DNA of 64,000 bases, taken from Tricholoma matsutake (Eukaryota > Basidiomycota > Agaricomycetes > Agaricales > Tricholomataceae). Where the stretch lies: positions 2,418,001-2,482,000 of the forward strand of contig AP026547.1 in NCBI GenBank assembly GCA_026075535.2, read 5' to 3'. Positions 44,100 to 56,086 of the stretch are shown here, in pieces (position 1 is the first letter of the stretch; every line of letters begins with the position of its first letter). The notes beneath the pieces were generated by a model. It did no database searches and was not told the origin of the DNA. It saw only the letters and a list, made by a program, of their open reading frames with translations. The position numbers were made by a program, and so were the translations under genes.

Positions 44100-44828
44100 C
44101 TAAGTAACCACAGGATACAATCCAAGACCAACCCACAGTCCCAGCGATGCAGGGTCAAACGCCTTAACGTAGTATGTAATCCACTCTTCCGAGATTAACG
44201 TTCTGAGCCTTGTTAGTTCAGCTGGACTTTGATACATCTGATGCGTGATGATTGTATTCAGTAAGAATTTGATGTCGATGATGTCGGTCTGACGCTTCTG
44301 GGGTGATGATCGCTGCATCACCGAATTACACTTGCTCGTGAGAATGCGCATGGGGTGGAGAACGCAAACCCCTCCAATATCAAAGACGGGTGTATCGCTG
44401 GTGTACTCATCTTGAAACAGACTGGGGGGTGTAAGGATTTCAATGTCGATGGGTTCCGTTTGGGTACCACCGCTGGTTGTGTCGTGGTCGAATAGATAGG
44501 TGGTATGATTCGTCCTACTCTCGACACTGCTAGAAGCCCTGAGTGCAGCCCGGGCGTGGCGAGTGACATTCTGAGGAACGACAACGTCAACATCCTCCGT
44601 CTGCCGTGTTGAGCCCAAAATAGAGCACGCAGCGCCACCAAGAACCGCATAATGCACAGTTTCAGAAAGCACTGAGGCAACCGCCATAACAGCTTTGGCC
44701 GTCTCATCTGGGAAGGGGTAGCAAGATCTGGTGTGGCATGATAACGCAATGTCGGTTCGAGTTCCATTGAGTATGAGAAGTGAGATCTGGGAAGGAAACG
44801 AAGTCGCTCCTTCAAATGCAATGTACAC
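44100..44828 (-). CDS. Nucleotidyltransferase-fold protein
   Basis: Intronless 242-residue frame. Residues about 55-80 read YAVLGGAACSILGS then RQTEDVDVVVP: a glycine-rich GS motif followed by Asp-x-Asp, the metal-binding core of the polymerase-beta nucleotidyltransferase superfamily. A further Asp-rich strand (IDIEIL) near residue 130 supplies a plausible third acidic residue. The C-terminal half is mixed, with TDIIDIKFLLN. Such stand-alone domains occur in many fungi and resemble the transferase halves of some prokaryotic toxin-antitoxin pairs; substrate and role here are unknown. ATG at 44828 has no better upstream candidate. It is not obviously part of a transposon. Confidence 0.75.
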   Translation of the reverse strand: MYIAFEGATSFPSQISLLILNGTRTDIALSCHTRSCYPFPDETAKAVMAVASVLSETVHYAVLGGAACSILGSTRQTEDVDVVVPQNVTRHARAALRASSSVESRTNHTTYLFDHDTTSGGTQTEPIDIEILTPPSLFQDEYTSDTPVFDIGGVCVLHPMRILTSKCNSVMQRSSPQKRQTDIIDIKFLLNTIITHQMYQSPAELTRLRTLISEEWITYYVKAFDPASLGLWVGLGLYPVVT

Positions 44829-45246
44829 AACATTAGACGTTGGTTATGTGCAGTAGTTCTGGACGTACTAGTAAGAAACGATTGTCAGATACTGGTGGCG
44901 AGTGGGACGAAATGAGCTGGCAGCTTATATACCTAGCATCAAGTGGTGACTCATTGGTTACAACGCCTTCTGGTCTTAGAGGGCAGCGAGTTCATGGGTC
45001 AAGAAGAAACGGTTCATTGTATTGAGAAAGCCCATTGCCATTGTAGAAGGGTCTGTAGACCTGATCTTAATGCCTCATTACAGGTATGTCAATCACGTTT
45101 TGCCAGCCTCAACGCAATGGATTTCGCTCCGATTGGTTCCATCCTGTTGGAATTCAGCTCCGAGTCGAGGGGGAGATTGATTGGACTGTGTGGTCTAGAG
45201 GTCGCATTTCCGCACTTAAACTTGCTGGCCAGTGCATGCTGCATAA
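44829..45246. other. Intergenic, upstream of the nucleotidyltransferase gene
   Basis: CpG-containing sequence with no recognised gene, ending at the TAA target site of the CACTA element. It should contain the promoter of the minus-strand gene at 44828, but I see no clear element. Confidence 0.3.
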
Positions 45247-45298
45247 CACCAGGGGCAAAAGCTAGGGCAGTTGAGTTTCAACTGCCTTCCAGGCAGTA
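45247..45298 (+). repeat. Left TIR of the CACTA element
   Basis: 52-bp terminal inverted repeat that pairs with 57995-58046 with few mismatches. It includes two internal hairpins, GGCAGTTGA/TCAACTGCC and CTGCC/GGCAG. Confidence 0.85.
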
Positions 45299-45322
45299 GT
45301 TGACAGAGTAATTATGTAATAT

Positions 45323-45846
45323 CACAAGAGGCAAAGCAATATTTTGCCTAAGAGAATATGTTGAGAATAATGAGAGAAAAAGACACTTTTTCACTAGTTA
45401 GAATAAAAGGAACCATCAGTAAAAATATGTTATTTTCCCACACTTTTCTCCTTTTGGTTGTTGCTGAAAAATATCTAACCTGTTTCCAGGAGAAAAACCT
45501 GAGAAACTTAAGGAGAAAAAGGTTATTTCCCCATACATTCCCACTTTTGTCTCTATGAAAAAATATCTAATCTATCTGTTGCTAGGAGAAAATATTGTGA
45601 AAATCAGGAGAAAAAATGTTATTTTCAACAAAAATAGAAAAAAAGAGATATTTCCCCTCTATTTTCACCTGATTTTCTCTCAGGAATAGATAAGTTATTT
45701 TAGTTGAGTAAGAACAAAGAGAAAAATGTGGGAAAATGACACTTTTTTCTGATGGTTCCTTTTATTTTTCCCAAGGGAAAAAGTGTCTTTTTCTCTTATT
45801 ATTCTTGGCATATTCTCCAGGCTAATATATTGCTCTGCCTCTTGTG
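45323..45846. mobile_element. MITE with CACAAGAGGC termini
   Basis: Inverted ends CACAAGAGGCAAAGCAATAT and, reversed, CACAAGAGGCAGAGCAATAT. The interior is dominated by GGAGAAAA/TTTTCTCC blocks arranged symmetrically. Probable TAT flanks on both sides. It sits 25 bp inside the left TIR of the CACTA element. Confidence 0.7.
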
Positions 45847-47841
45847 TATTGCCCTTGTGATCGTAATGAAGTTATCAATATATATATCAATAATCATTAA
45901 TTGAATTTAAACTTATGTTTACTTAAGACTAATCACCACGAAGGCAACATCTGGCGATGACGGCCCACACCTTCGAGTGCCCATACACCTTCATGTACCT
46001 CTTTGAGCTTCCGCAGCTCCCCCTCTTGGTATTCTTTCCCCAAGCTTGTCAGCTACTTTCTCTTGCTTACATGTTGTCTCCTATGACAACATCTGTCTCA
46101 CAAGTGGTATATAGTCTTACCCATTGCACAAGAGTTTTCTTGTCACCTCCTTCAACTCTCAACTCTTGTGCCTTGGGTAGGTTCCTTTTTCTTAGTTTTA
46201 GTTGTCTCCTTTATCTCACAACTCTCATGTTTAGTAGTCATCCTGGTTGCTTTAACCAACCCTTCCCACCCTTCTTTTATTCTGCTGCATGGACAGACTG
46301 GTGGTGCCTGGGCCAACAGGATGGATGACACTATATTCCTTTGTTCTATTGGCACGAACAAAGATGGCGTACATCATACCAGTTCACGTGTAGAACTTCT
46401 GCTGGTAGCCTTCCTCATCACTTGCTTGTCTTTTTCCTAATGGGTTTTTTCAGCAAGATGGGGTTTTGATGCACCCAGCAAAGTTTATTATGTAGGCTTT
46501 TTCATTCCATTACTTAGAGCTGTACACGCTGATGATACTCAACCCGGGAAAACCACCAAAACTGCCGATGAGGCAATCAATGATATTTGTAATGAGTCAG
46601 AGGAAGGGTGCGATGTGTTCTGAATGTTCGTGGTCCAACCTATGGGAAGATAACTAGTTGGTACTAGTCGTGAAGGTGGTGTTTGGCATGGTCCAATTGA
46701 GTATCGATCGATATCAAGGACGATTGATGAGATCGATGGCAAACAATGTTGTTCATTGATGGTCGATGTGTGAATTTGGAGGACTTTTCAATAGGTCGAT
46801 AGTATACGAAGACTATAGTCGATGGCTAGGAAGTGTTGGGATGGTTGCTAGTGCTAACAATCAGAGGATCATAGTAAGATCAAGGACGACAATGGTTGCA
46901 GAGGTTTCTCGTCAATCAAGAAAACTCATAGAAGTTTAGATTGTTTTTAGAGGATAGATCTGATTCTTAGAACTTAATACGAGACGATAGGTGAAGACAA
47001 TTTCTTCTATTTCCAAGTAGATACTACAGAGTTTTATATGTTTTAAAAGCAACTTCCTAAAATGGTATAAGAGACATGTGTAGATCATGAGGCAAAAGAT
47101 ATGAGTTAAGGCACAAGGCCAAAAAGGAGACTGGAATCCGAACAAGAAAGATATATATCATATGATGAAAGAGTAATAAAAAATAAAGAACTAACAAGGG
47201 ACTGTCCTTTGTGTATAAACTGCGCTAAGTCTCACAATAATGCGTCCAGCAGGTTCTGTGCGCGATAGGGACTTGGAACGAGGCTGACCTACTATCAGCA
47301 GGTTTGAGCATGAGTTGGAATACTTCCTGGCGCATGGTATTCCACCATATAGATAACAAATGTGGTGCCCGATGTCGCTCGCAGTCTCTCGATATTGATC
47401 GATAACACTCAACGATGATCGACAATGATGCTCAATGATGCTCGACCACATTCAATACGATATCACGCTCGGTAGACTTGGTCAGGAGTGGTCGTGCTGC
47501 TTCTGGGACCTCATGCGAGTTATCCGATGTGATTAGAATGTGGTCAAAATGGTGAATCGGCCTTTGAGCTGAGGAGACAACCTATCAATGTGCAATTCAT
47601 GATTGGTCGTGCTACTGGTGGTCAGAGCGCACCTTTCTTCTGGCTAAATCGTCTCCCATGTAAGCCCTGAGCATGTGATTAGATTGGTTAATCATTAATC
47701 ATTGATCATTGATCATCATGTGGTGTGACAACTTTTGTTGTATTATTCTTGTTACCAGGTTACATACTTTACATAAATATGGAGTAGCAGTTAGTGCCAT
47801 GAATACTCCTTTCTTCCATTTCCTTCCTCTTTCACTCAACA
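45847..47841. other. CACTA interior, no recognised gene
   Basis: Short frames only. 46680-46760 and 47380-47470 are rich in GATCGAT/ATCGATC-like words, and 47685-47716 is a short ATCATTGATC run. It may hold 5' untranslated sequence of the transposase and other small insertions. Confidence 0.3.
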
Positions 47842-50800
47842 ATGCCTTCAGTTATATGTACATGCACAGTTTGCAGCATGAAAACTGTCTGCATTCATGG
47901 TGTTGAACAACCAGGCCAGTCTGTTAGTGGTCCAATTCATTTGATGCATGAGAAACAGGATAAAAACCCTGCCTTGGCAAGATGGAAGCCACAATCATCC
48001 CCAAGTTCATCATCAAAAAAATATACAGCTTCCAATTCTCCAACAGGTAAGTGCTAAACTGTTTCCATAAGAATATAGTTGAAAAGTATAGTACAGATAT
48101 CAACTTTTCCACTACACTTATTATAAAGATGGTCTGCCTTCTTGTCATCTGGCTCCACACCAGAGCTGGTGTAAGTCATGCTGTCACCAACAAAGTTCTA
48201 CAAGCAATTCAGGTTATCATCTCTGCAACTCTTTATCTTGTTGGCATTGCTTTGATGTCATCAGGATTTGCTATCAAACTTTCTAATGTCAAACTTCCTC
48301 ATGATGTTCATACAGCCTATCAGCTTCACTGCCCTGAACCAGATATCATCCAGACAGCATGCTGTCCCCAGTGCCTTTCCCTCTTCCCTTATCCAATTCC
48401 TTGGAAATGTCAGTGGAAGGAGTCTCCAAGATCACGTGCATGCAATACAAATCTCTGGAAAATTCAGAATACCTGGAATGGCCCCAAATGGGTTCCACAC
48501 CAGCTGTACAGTACACAGTCATTCAACTCTTGGCTTCAATTTTTTTTGTCTCACCAGATCATAGAAGACTCTCTTCACAAGACTTATCATGACCATATAA
48601 ATCATCCTCCAGCTGTCTTTGGTGCCACTATTAATGATATCCAAGGTAGCCCTGCTTGGAATGATATTTTAGGCTTTCTCCAGTCTCCCTATCATTTACT
48701 CTTTGGAATTTATGTTGATTGGTACAACCCTCACACAAACAAGATTGCTGGTAGGTTGCTAGAAAGAAATTATATACTAATATGGCTAATAATATTACAT
48801 ATAGGTAAAAAGGTATCCTGTGGTGCAATTTTGCTTTATTGCTGGAATTTACCTTTCAATCTCTGGTATCAACCTGAGAATATCTTTATTGCTGGTCTCA
48901 CACCTCCACCTCATCTTCCTGACCCTACCACTATTTCCCATGTTCTTGATCCTGTTATTACTTCTGTTGCCAAGTATGGTGTTGCACCTGGTGGAGACGT
49001 GCAGTCTCACAGAAGCAGAGGGGAAATGCCCAAAAGCAAGGGCAACAGCTGTGTATAGCAATGCTGTGGTAGTGATGATAAGACAATCCCTCATCTACAT
49101 CAACATGAGAACATGTGACCACATAGATCACATGACTGTATCTACTGTGTGCACACCTGAGTGCATGGTTATATGTGCCTACACAATAGCAATGCCCTTA
49201 TTGCGATCTCAACTCTAGATGAAAAGAAACAAGGAAAATGATGTCTAAAATGCCTGATGATATGTGCAGTGAATGAATGTCCAATGATAATATATGCAGG
49301 TAAAATATGAAAATAAAAGGTAAAGCTCAGTGAGGTGGTGTCCAACCCAGAGCACAAAGAGCTCGACTCAGATTTGCAAGATGGGGGTCTTGATCCCAGT
49401 TTAGCTTTAGAGCAGGAGCTGAAGGGTGATGGCGAGTAAACATAGGTTGAGGATGAGGTGGGCAAACATAGGATAATGAATCTGGATGAAAGAATTGTCG
49501 CAATGGTGGAGACACTCGAGGTGGGGCTCATCATCGTAGAGTTCCAAATGGCTGTGCATGGGCGTTCCATAGACACAAGAGGTCTCAGGAGAGCAAGGGT
49601 GTGGTGGGGAGGGACTCAGTGTCTTGGGCCCAGTCTAAATGGGTAAGCGGTGGCAAAACAGCTTGTTTTGAGCTGGGGTGGGCTGGGCTGGGGCAGACAG
49701 GGGGTGTAGCAGGTGTCGACGGTGATGCAGGCAGGGTGTACCATGCGGGTGTTGGTGAAACGGGTCATTTATGGCTGGACTGGGGTGAACTGGGTGGTTG
49801 AGAGGTGTGCCAGGTGTGTTCTGCTGGGTCTGGTGATGTATCCTGTTGTTTCTGAGCTGCGGGCTGTGGTCTAGAATGGGGCAGAGCGGGGGGTTGAGCT
49901 GTCATTGACAGAAACATTGTTGATGATGTGGCAGGCTATAGGGCATCATAACGGGCTCATTGTGCATAATGGGGGCAAAGGGGTGCTAGCAAGGGTGGAC
50001 TGGGAGGTGTGGGGATGCTCCTGAATTGTCGTTGACATGGGAGGGGCCAGCAGGGCTTGTCCATTGAGCAGACAGCACATTCCAATGAACATGTGGGGGC
50101 ATGGGTGTGTAACACTGTTTCCTGGGCTGTAGGCTGTCTCTGCATGCTGTTTACGGTGTGGTTAGCCATCTCCGGGGTGGGGGTAGCTGGCTGGGTGCTG
50201 GCCGTAGTCCAGGTCAACGTTTTGGGGGCAGTTGCAGCAGCTGTGGGCACCATTGTTGACGATGACGTGGCGGTGGCCATAAGTGGCTCAGGGTGCGAAC
50301 AAAGGGGCTGGGGACTTGGCTGGGGTGCAGTGGGTTGGGCTGGAAGTGATTGCCATTGGATCTGAGCAGCAGGTGGGTGTTTTGAAGCAAGGGGAGCAGT
50401 GGTGGTGGCCATTGCTATGGATGATGTGGCAGGCAGGTGTGGTGATGATGGGCTGGTGGAATTGTTGTGGGGTTCCATTTGTGTATTGGCATTGGCGGAG
50501 GTGGTGGGGGTGGTCTAGGTGCCTGTATCCATGGTTACACTGGTCATCAGCTCTGTTTTCACACTCTCGTTGATCTCGACCTGCCAATTTTCCTCCCATA
50601 TCTCTCATTCTGCCATTCGCACTTTCTCTTCACCTTCTTTCAGCCCTTTCTCATATCCCTCTCATCTTCCCTCCTCTAAAATAGATGCTCTCCCTTTCTC
50701 CAGTGTTCATGTGATTGTGGCCTTCACCAAATCATATGCTTGCTCTTGACCTCATGCCATGATGGCCTCGTAGAGCTCTGGCTGGTGCTACTGCACGCAG

Positions 50801-53245
50801 AGGACCAGGGTTGTGAGATCTTCCTCTGCTGGTGCTTCAGATTTCACTGGTTTTTTTTCTTTCCCATGCTGGCAGTGATTCAAGTGAAGCAGTAAACTAC
50901 TGTCTGTAGTAGACAGTGGCAGTAGACAGCGACAGTAGACAAATGACCGAAGACCGAAGGCCGAAGACAGACGACCGAGATTGCAGTAGACCAAAATGAA
51001 AGGCTCAGGATCAGAAATGAAAAGGAAATGAAAATGCTCTGAAATGAAGCAGACACATGCAGAGTTGAATCTCTCTGCTGTCACCAGATGGAGACATGCA
51101 GTCTCACAGAAGCAGAGGGGAAATGCCTGAAAGCAAGGGCAACAGCTGTGTATAGCAATGGTAGTGATGATAAGACAATCCCTCGTGTACGTCAACATGG
51201 GATCACATGACCACATAGACCACATGACTGTATCTACTGCATGCACACCTGAGTGCATGGTTACACTGGTCAAAATGTGCCAACATCCAGACATCCCAAT
51301 GGTATTCCTGTGCAAGCAAAAATTGCACCTGTCATTGCTGATCTGGAGGGAAGTCAGAAGGTTACTGGCTTTTTAGCACATGGTGCCACAATGTTTTGTT
51401 CCTTCTGCCTCTGTACCCAACATCAGCTAGAAGACCTCAATATGCAATCTTGGGAACTATGTAATGGTGCCCAGGTGTGAGCACAAGCAGAGGCATGGCT
51501 TAACCAGACAACCAAGGCTGGCCAAAATGCTCTATCAAAGTCAAATGGTGTACAGTGGACTCCATTACATCATCTGCCATACTGGGACCCAGTCAAACAT
51601 GTTGTTCTAGGTTTTATGCACAACTGGCTTGAGGGTATTTTACAGCATCATCTTCGCTCACTCTGGAGAATTGGACAAGATGAGGATGAAATCCAGAAGA
51701 TTAAAGAAATAGAGCTTGATGAGTGATTGACTGAAGAGGATGTATCAGACTCTGCTGAAGAGTTGGAAGGTCTTTTCCAGGTAACAGCTGAATATGAGAC
51801 TACCGTGATGATGCCAATGCAACATACACCACCACCCATGTCTCCCTCACCATCTTCCTCATTTACTGCTGGTTCAAGCATGTCTGAATCATCCTCAACC
51901 CCTACAGTTACACAAACCCATCCAGTTCCCTATGACCTCAATTTTGATGATGAAGATGATGGTGATGATAGTGACTATATTCCTGCAGACACAGTGCCAT
52001 TCAGCTTTACACCTACAGAGCTACAGGCAATACAGGATTGCATTCAAGACATTACTCTTCCAACATGGATACAACGACCACCAGTCAATCTGGGTGAACC
52101 AAGTCATGGCAAGCTCAAAGCAAGAGAATATCTCACTCTGTTTACTTGCATTTTCCCTCTCATTATTCCTGAATTCTGGTACATTGTTGCTGCTACAGAC
52201 TTTCACCACCAACACTTTGAGTGCTTCTATAACCTTGTTGCAGCTACAAATATTATTGCTGCATTCAAGACTTCAAATACTGATGCTGATGCCCATACCC
52301 AGCATTATATCTGGTATTGGACTGCAATTCAAAAGCTCTTCCCTTACCGTCCATCCAAGCCAAATCACCACTATGCCATGCATAATGGCTCCCTGCTCAA
52401 ATACTGGGGTCCTTTGGCTTCATTGAGCAAGTTTTCAGGAGAGCGAATGAATGGAATGTTGCAAAACATTAATACTAATCACCATATTCGTATGTTTATT
52501 TACACTCATTTATGTAAAGCTAGTAGCTAATATCAATTGCAGGAGATTTGGATTTAACAATGCTCTGCCAAATGAGTCATAGAGCTTATCTTGATGCTTC
52601 ACTGCACAGTGACAATGGTATAAAAGAGTTGTCTGACATTCTGGAGCCAGTTGACATTTCAGTGGATGATCCACCAGTACCTCTGAAGTCTCCTGAAGTG
52701 GCAGAAATTCTAGAGAAGGCCCCTAGCCTTCAAGATGCAGAATATAATGGGCTGCTTCATTACCTTCATCAGACAGGAAGGCCCTACCGAGCCTACTCTG
52801 ATCTTCCCCATCCATTGAACAGCATTATTCTTCCTCCACAAGCTCAGCATCTTATGGAGATCCACCAAGACGAATGTACCTTTAGTTGTGAAAGATCACA
52901 CAAAGGAAATAGTGCCATACAGTTTTACAATCCTTTGACTCAAGTTCATGATACAGGCTTTATTCAACAAATTTGGAGGCTTCCAATAGAAGGCACAATG
53001 CAGATCTTCATAAATGTCTGCCCACATCAACCACTATCTGAACAACAGGAAGGAAAAGCACCATTCAAATATTATCCTGGATTTATGACCTGGATTGTTG
53101 ATGCAATCCCCTCTAACACCAATATCATTTTGAACCTGCTCATATCATTACCCATGTTGTAACCTTACAGTGCCAATTAGGGACTTACAATATTGGAAGA
53201 GAGGTGCTAGTTATTTGTTGGGCTCCAAATAGAGGACATAGATAG
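47842..53245 (+). pseudogene. tnp2-type CACTA transposase
   Basis: ATG at 47842 gives MPSVICTCTVC, with exon 1 ending at 48046. The main body runs from about 48060: WLHTRAGVS, the Cys-rich ACCPQCLSLFPYP, then VDWYNPHTNKIAG with an intron (near 48751-48804), and YQPENIFIAGLTPPP to 48991. An LTR element (48992-51265) interrupts it. It continues with PVQAKIAPVIADLEGSQKVTGF, ATMFCSFCLCTQ, YWDPVKHVVLGFMHNWLEG, the acidic linker, SGERMNGMLQNINTN, and a last exon after the intron at about 52488-52541. TGA codons at 51478 and near 51725 and a one-base loss near 53115 disrupt the product. It would bind TIRs and cut with an RNase H-like fold, as known for this superfamily. Confidence 0.8.
48992..51265 (+). 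mobile_element. Non-autonomous LTR element (TRIM/LARD-like) in the transposase
   Basis: Two LTRs of about 180 bp, 48992-49173 and 51089-51265, begin TGGAGACRTGCAGTCTCACAG; the right one ends GGTTACA. CTGG flanks both sides (48988-48991, 51266-51269). The 1.9 kb interior has no gag or pol motifs. Its GGTGG-rich middle produces long but meaningless open frames. The coding sequence of tnp2 resumes directly after it. Confidence 0.7.
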
Positions 53246-54384
53246 AAACAAGAGCAGGAGTGCCAGTGGATGCTTAGGGACAAGTATTTAATTGTACATT
53301 TGTATCCACTCAACTTAATATATCTTGTTGTTGAGAAACATGTCAGTTGAATTTTCATAGTAGTTTCCTATTATTTGAGCACAGGAGCAGTTGGGAGAAT
53401 CCTGACTATCTGGTGACAAACATGTTGAACGTGTTTGATTCGGGTGGCATGTCACATGACATTTGTCATGTGTTTCAACTCCTACTGGTGAACAACTTGT
53501 ACATCATTCACCTTTCTTTCTCGGGGTGTAACACACCCTGAGTCTCTCATTGACTCGTTCTGACCTCCTATGGTGGCCAGATTCCCTCGTGACTGTACCA
53601 GGTGAGTATGTGCGTTTACTCGGGTCCATGACAAACACTAACAAAGTGTTTGACTTTGCTTTAGATATAGCATTTGAATTTGAATGTTTCATGTGTACTG
53701 TGTCACACCAACACCATCTCAACACCTCAAGATGATGATGCCATGACAATTGGGGACAACACGGGTTGGTGGAGGCTACGGCCTTTTTGGGACTATAGAA
53801 ATGATGGATACACATTTTCAGATGCGTTGGGCCTTGAGTAATTCTACTTCTTTCTTCTTCTTAGTACTAACAAACATCTTTTGCCTTTTGTTCTAGATAC
53901 AATGGTCACATTAGCTCGACAATGGCTGTGTACACCTGCTCTGCACTCCTCCCCATAGAATCGGGATGTGAGGGCTTTGTCTTAGTACAGGATATGGCTG
54001 AGGGGTGCCAGGAGACCCAAGGAGCAGCATACCCACCAGGTATGCCCCCCTACCCCATCTTCCCCCTTCTCAACTCTCACCCACCACGAATACAAGCAGG
54101 ATCACAGTTGCCAGTGACAGAGATGGCAGAAGAGGGCGCAGGCATGGGGTAATGACACAACGCACACCCAGACATGTCCACGCAAACCCCCTCGCGATCC
54201 AAACAGGATGGAACCGATGACAACAACAACATCCTCAGTGACTATAGGCACCACAACCCCTCTCTTGCTGCCACCACCACCACACATCATAGCACCCCGA
54301 ACCACCACCATGAGCAACTGCTCACGGGGTGGAAATGGGGAGCAACAAGGATGGAGATGATGAGAAGGGGGAGCAGGCACAACA
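53246..54384. other. CACTA interior, no recognised gene
   Basis: Sequence between the transposase end and the minisatellite. Short frames only. CAAGCAACTGCTCACGGGGT-like sequence at about 54310-54350 recurs as a direct copy at about 55785-55823, bracketing the minisatellite. Confidence 0.35.
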
Positions 54385-55735
54385 ATGACAATGATAGGCA
54401 CCCCCCCCCTCTTGCTGCAAATGTGAGCGGGGATGTTTCATGTTCTGTTCTCAGCGACAACCACCACCCCCTCTCTCACTGCAAATGTGAGCAGGTGTTT
54501 TTCATTCTATTCTCAGTGACAACCACCACCACCACCCCTCCCTTGCTGCAAATGCAAGAGGAGGGGTTTCTCATTCTGCTCTTGGCAACAACCACCACCA
54601 CCCCCTCTCGCTGCAAACACGAGCGGAGGTGTTTCATGTTCTGTTCTTGGTGACAACCACCACCCCCCCCCCCCTTGCTGCAAACACAAGAGGAGGGGTT
54701 TCTCATTCTGCTCTTGGCAACCACCACCACCACCACCCCCTCTCACTTCAAATGCGAGTGGGGATGTTTCATGTTCTGTTCTCAGCGACAACCACCACCA
54801 CCCCCTCTCTTGCTGCACACATGAGTGGGGGTGTTTTTCATTCTATTCTCAGTGACAACCACCACCACCACCCCTCCCTTGCTGCAAATGCAAGAGGAGG
54901 GGTTTCTCATTCTGCTCTTGGCAACAACCACCACCACCCCCTCTCGCTGCAAACACGAGCGGAGGTGTTTCATGTTCTGTTCTTGGTGACAACCACCACC
55001 CCCCCCCCCCTTGCTGCAAACACAAGAGGAGGGGTTTCTCATTCTGCTCTTGGCAACCACCACCACCACCACCCCCTCTCACTTCAAATGCGAGTGGGGA
55101 TGTTTCATGTTCTGTTCTCAGCGACAACCACCACCACCCCCTCTCTTGCTGCAAACATGAGTGGGGGTGTTTTTCATTCTATTCTTGGTGACAACCACCA
55201 CCACCACCACCCCCTTGCTGCAAACACGAGAGGAGGGGTTTCTCATTCTGCTCTTGGGGACAACCACCACCACCCCCCTCTTGCTGCAAATGCGAGCGGG
55301 GATGTTTCACATTTTGTTCTCAGCAACAACCACCACCACCCCCTCTCTCACTGCAAATGCGAGCAGGGGTGTTTTACATTCTGTTCTCAGTGACAACCAC
55401 CACCACCACCCCCTCTCTTGCTGCAAACGCAAGCGGGGGGTTTCACATTCTGTTCTTGGCGACAACCACCACCACCCCTCTCTCACTGCAAACACAAGCG
55501 GGGATGTTTCACGTTCTGTTCTCAGTGACAACCACCACCACCCCCTCTTGCTGCAAACACAAGCAGGGGCATTTCATGTTCTGTTCTCAGCCACCACCAC
55601 CACCACCCCCTCTCTCGCTGCAAATGCAAGAGGAGGGGTTTCTCATTCTGCTCTTGGTGACAACATGCACCATCACCCCCTCCCTTGCTCCAAATGTGAG
55701 GGAGGAGCCTTCTTGGGGGAGCAGGCTTGACAACG
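54385..55735. repeat. Minisatellite of about 20 units (64-70 bp) with a 336-bp higher-order repeat
   Basis: Unit built as ACAACCACCACCACCCCCTC, then CTGCAAA, an AGG or AGCGGGG run, and TTCATTCTGTTCT. Counting the CTGCAAA anchor gives about 20 units. A five-unit block (54545-54880) is repeated almost exactly 336 bp downstream. Both strands stay open for long distances, giving Thr/His/Leu or Gly/Val/Glu-rich shadow peptides that are not credible genes. Confidence 0.9.
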
Positions 55736-56086
55736 ACAATGACAATGGCCACCACAATGACCACAGCTCCCCCACCCACTGCTGCAAGCAACTGCTTGTG
55801 GGGTGGAAATGGGGAGCAATGATCTTTTTTTTGTAACTTTTTTTAATGAATAAATATCATAATTTTGTATTAAATGAAGTGTCCATATCATAATGTACAG
55901 TGAGTCAAGAGAATCATAGAGAAATCATAGAGCATACTACTAAAGAGACCATAGTGAGTAAATAGGCATAGAATTGAAATATTAGTGGAAAGCATAGAAG
56001 TGCTGCTAGCAGCTACCAGTTCATTGCAAAGGGCCAAATATGCAGAGTCAAGAAGGATATACCTTGATCTATCCTGCATTCTCAGG
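55736..56086. other. AT-rich spacer
   Basis: Follows the minisatellite and the repeated GGTGGAAATGGGGAGCAA flank; contains T-runs. It probably includes the 3' untranslated region of the minus-strand CACTA gene. Confidence 0.35.

Noticed and set aside
49957..50608. Pro/Thr/Ala-rich minus-strand proteins inside the small LTR element.
   Set aside because: They lie in GGTGG-rich low-complexity sequence and have no gag, pol or other recognised motif.
54385..55735. CRISPR-like array or long Thr/His-rich protein genes.
   Set aside because: Units are contiguous and variable without spacers; open frames on both strands follow from the repeat composition. Eukaryotic context.
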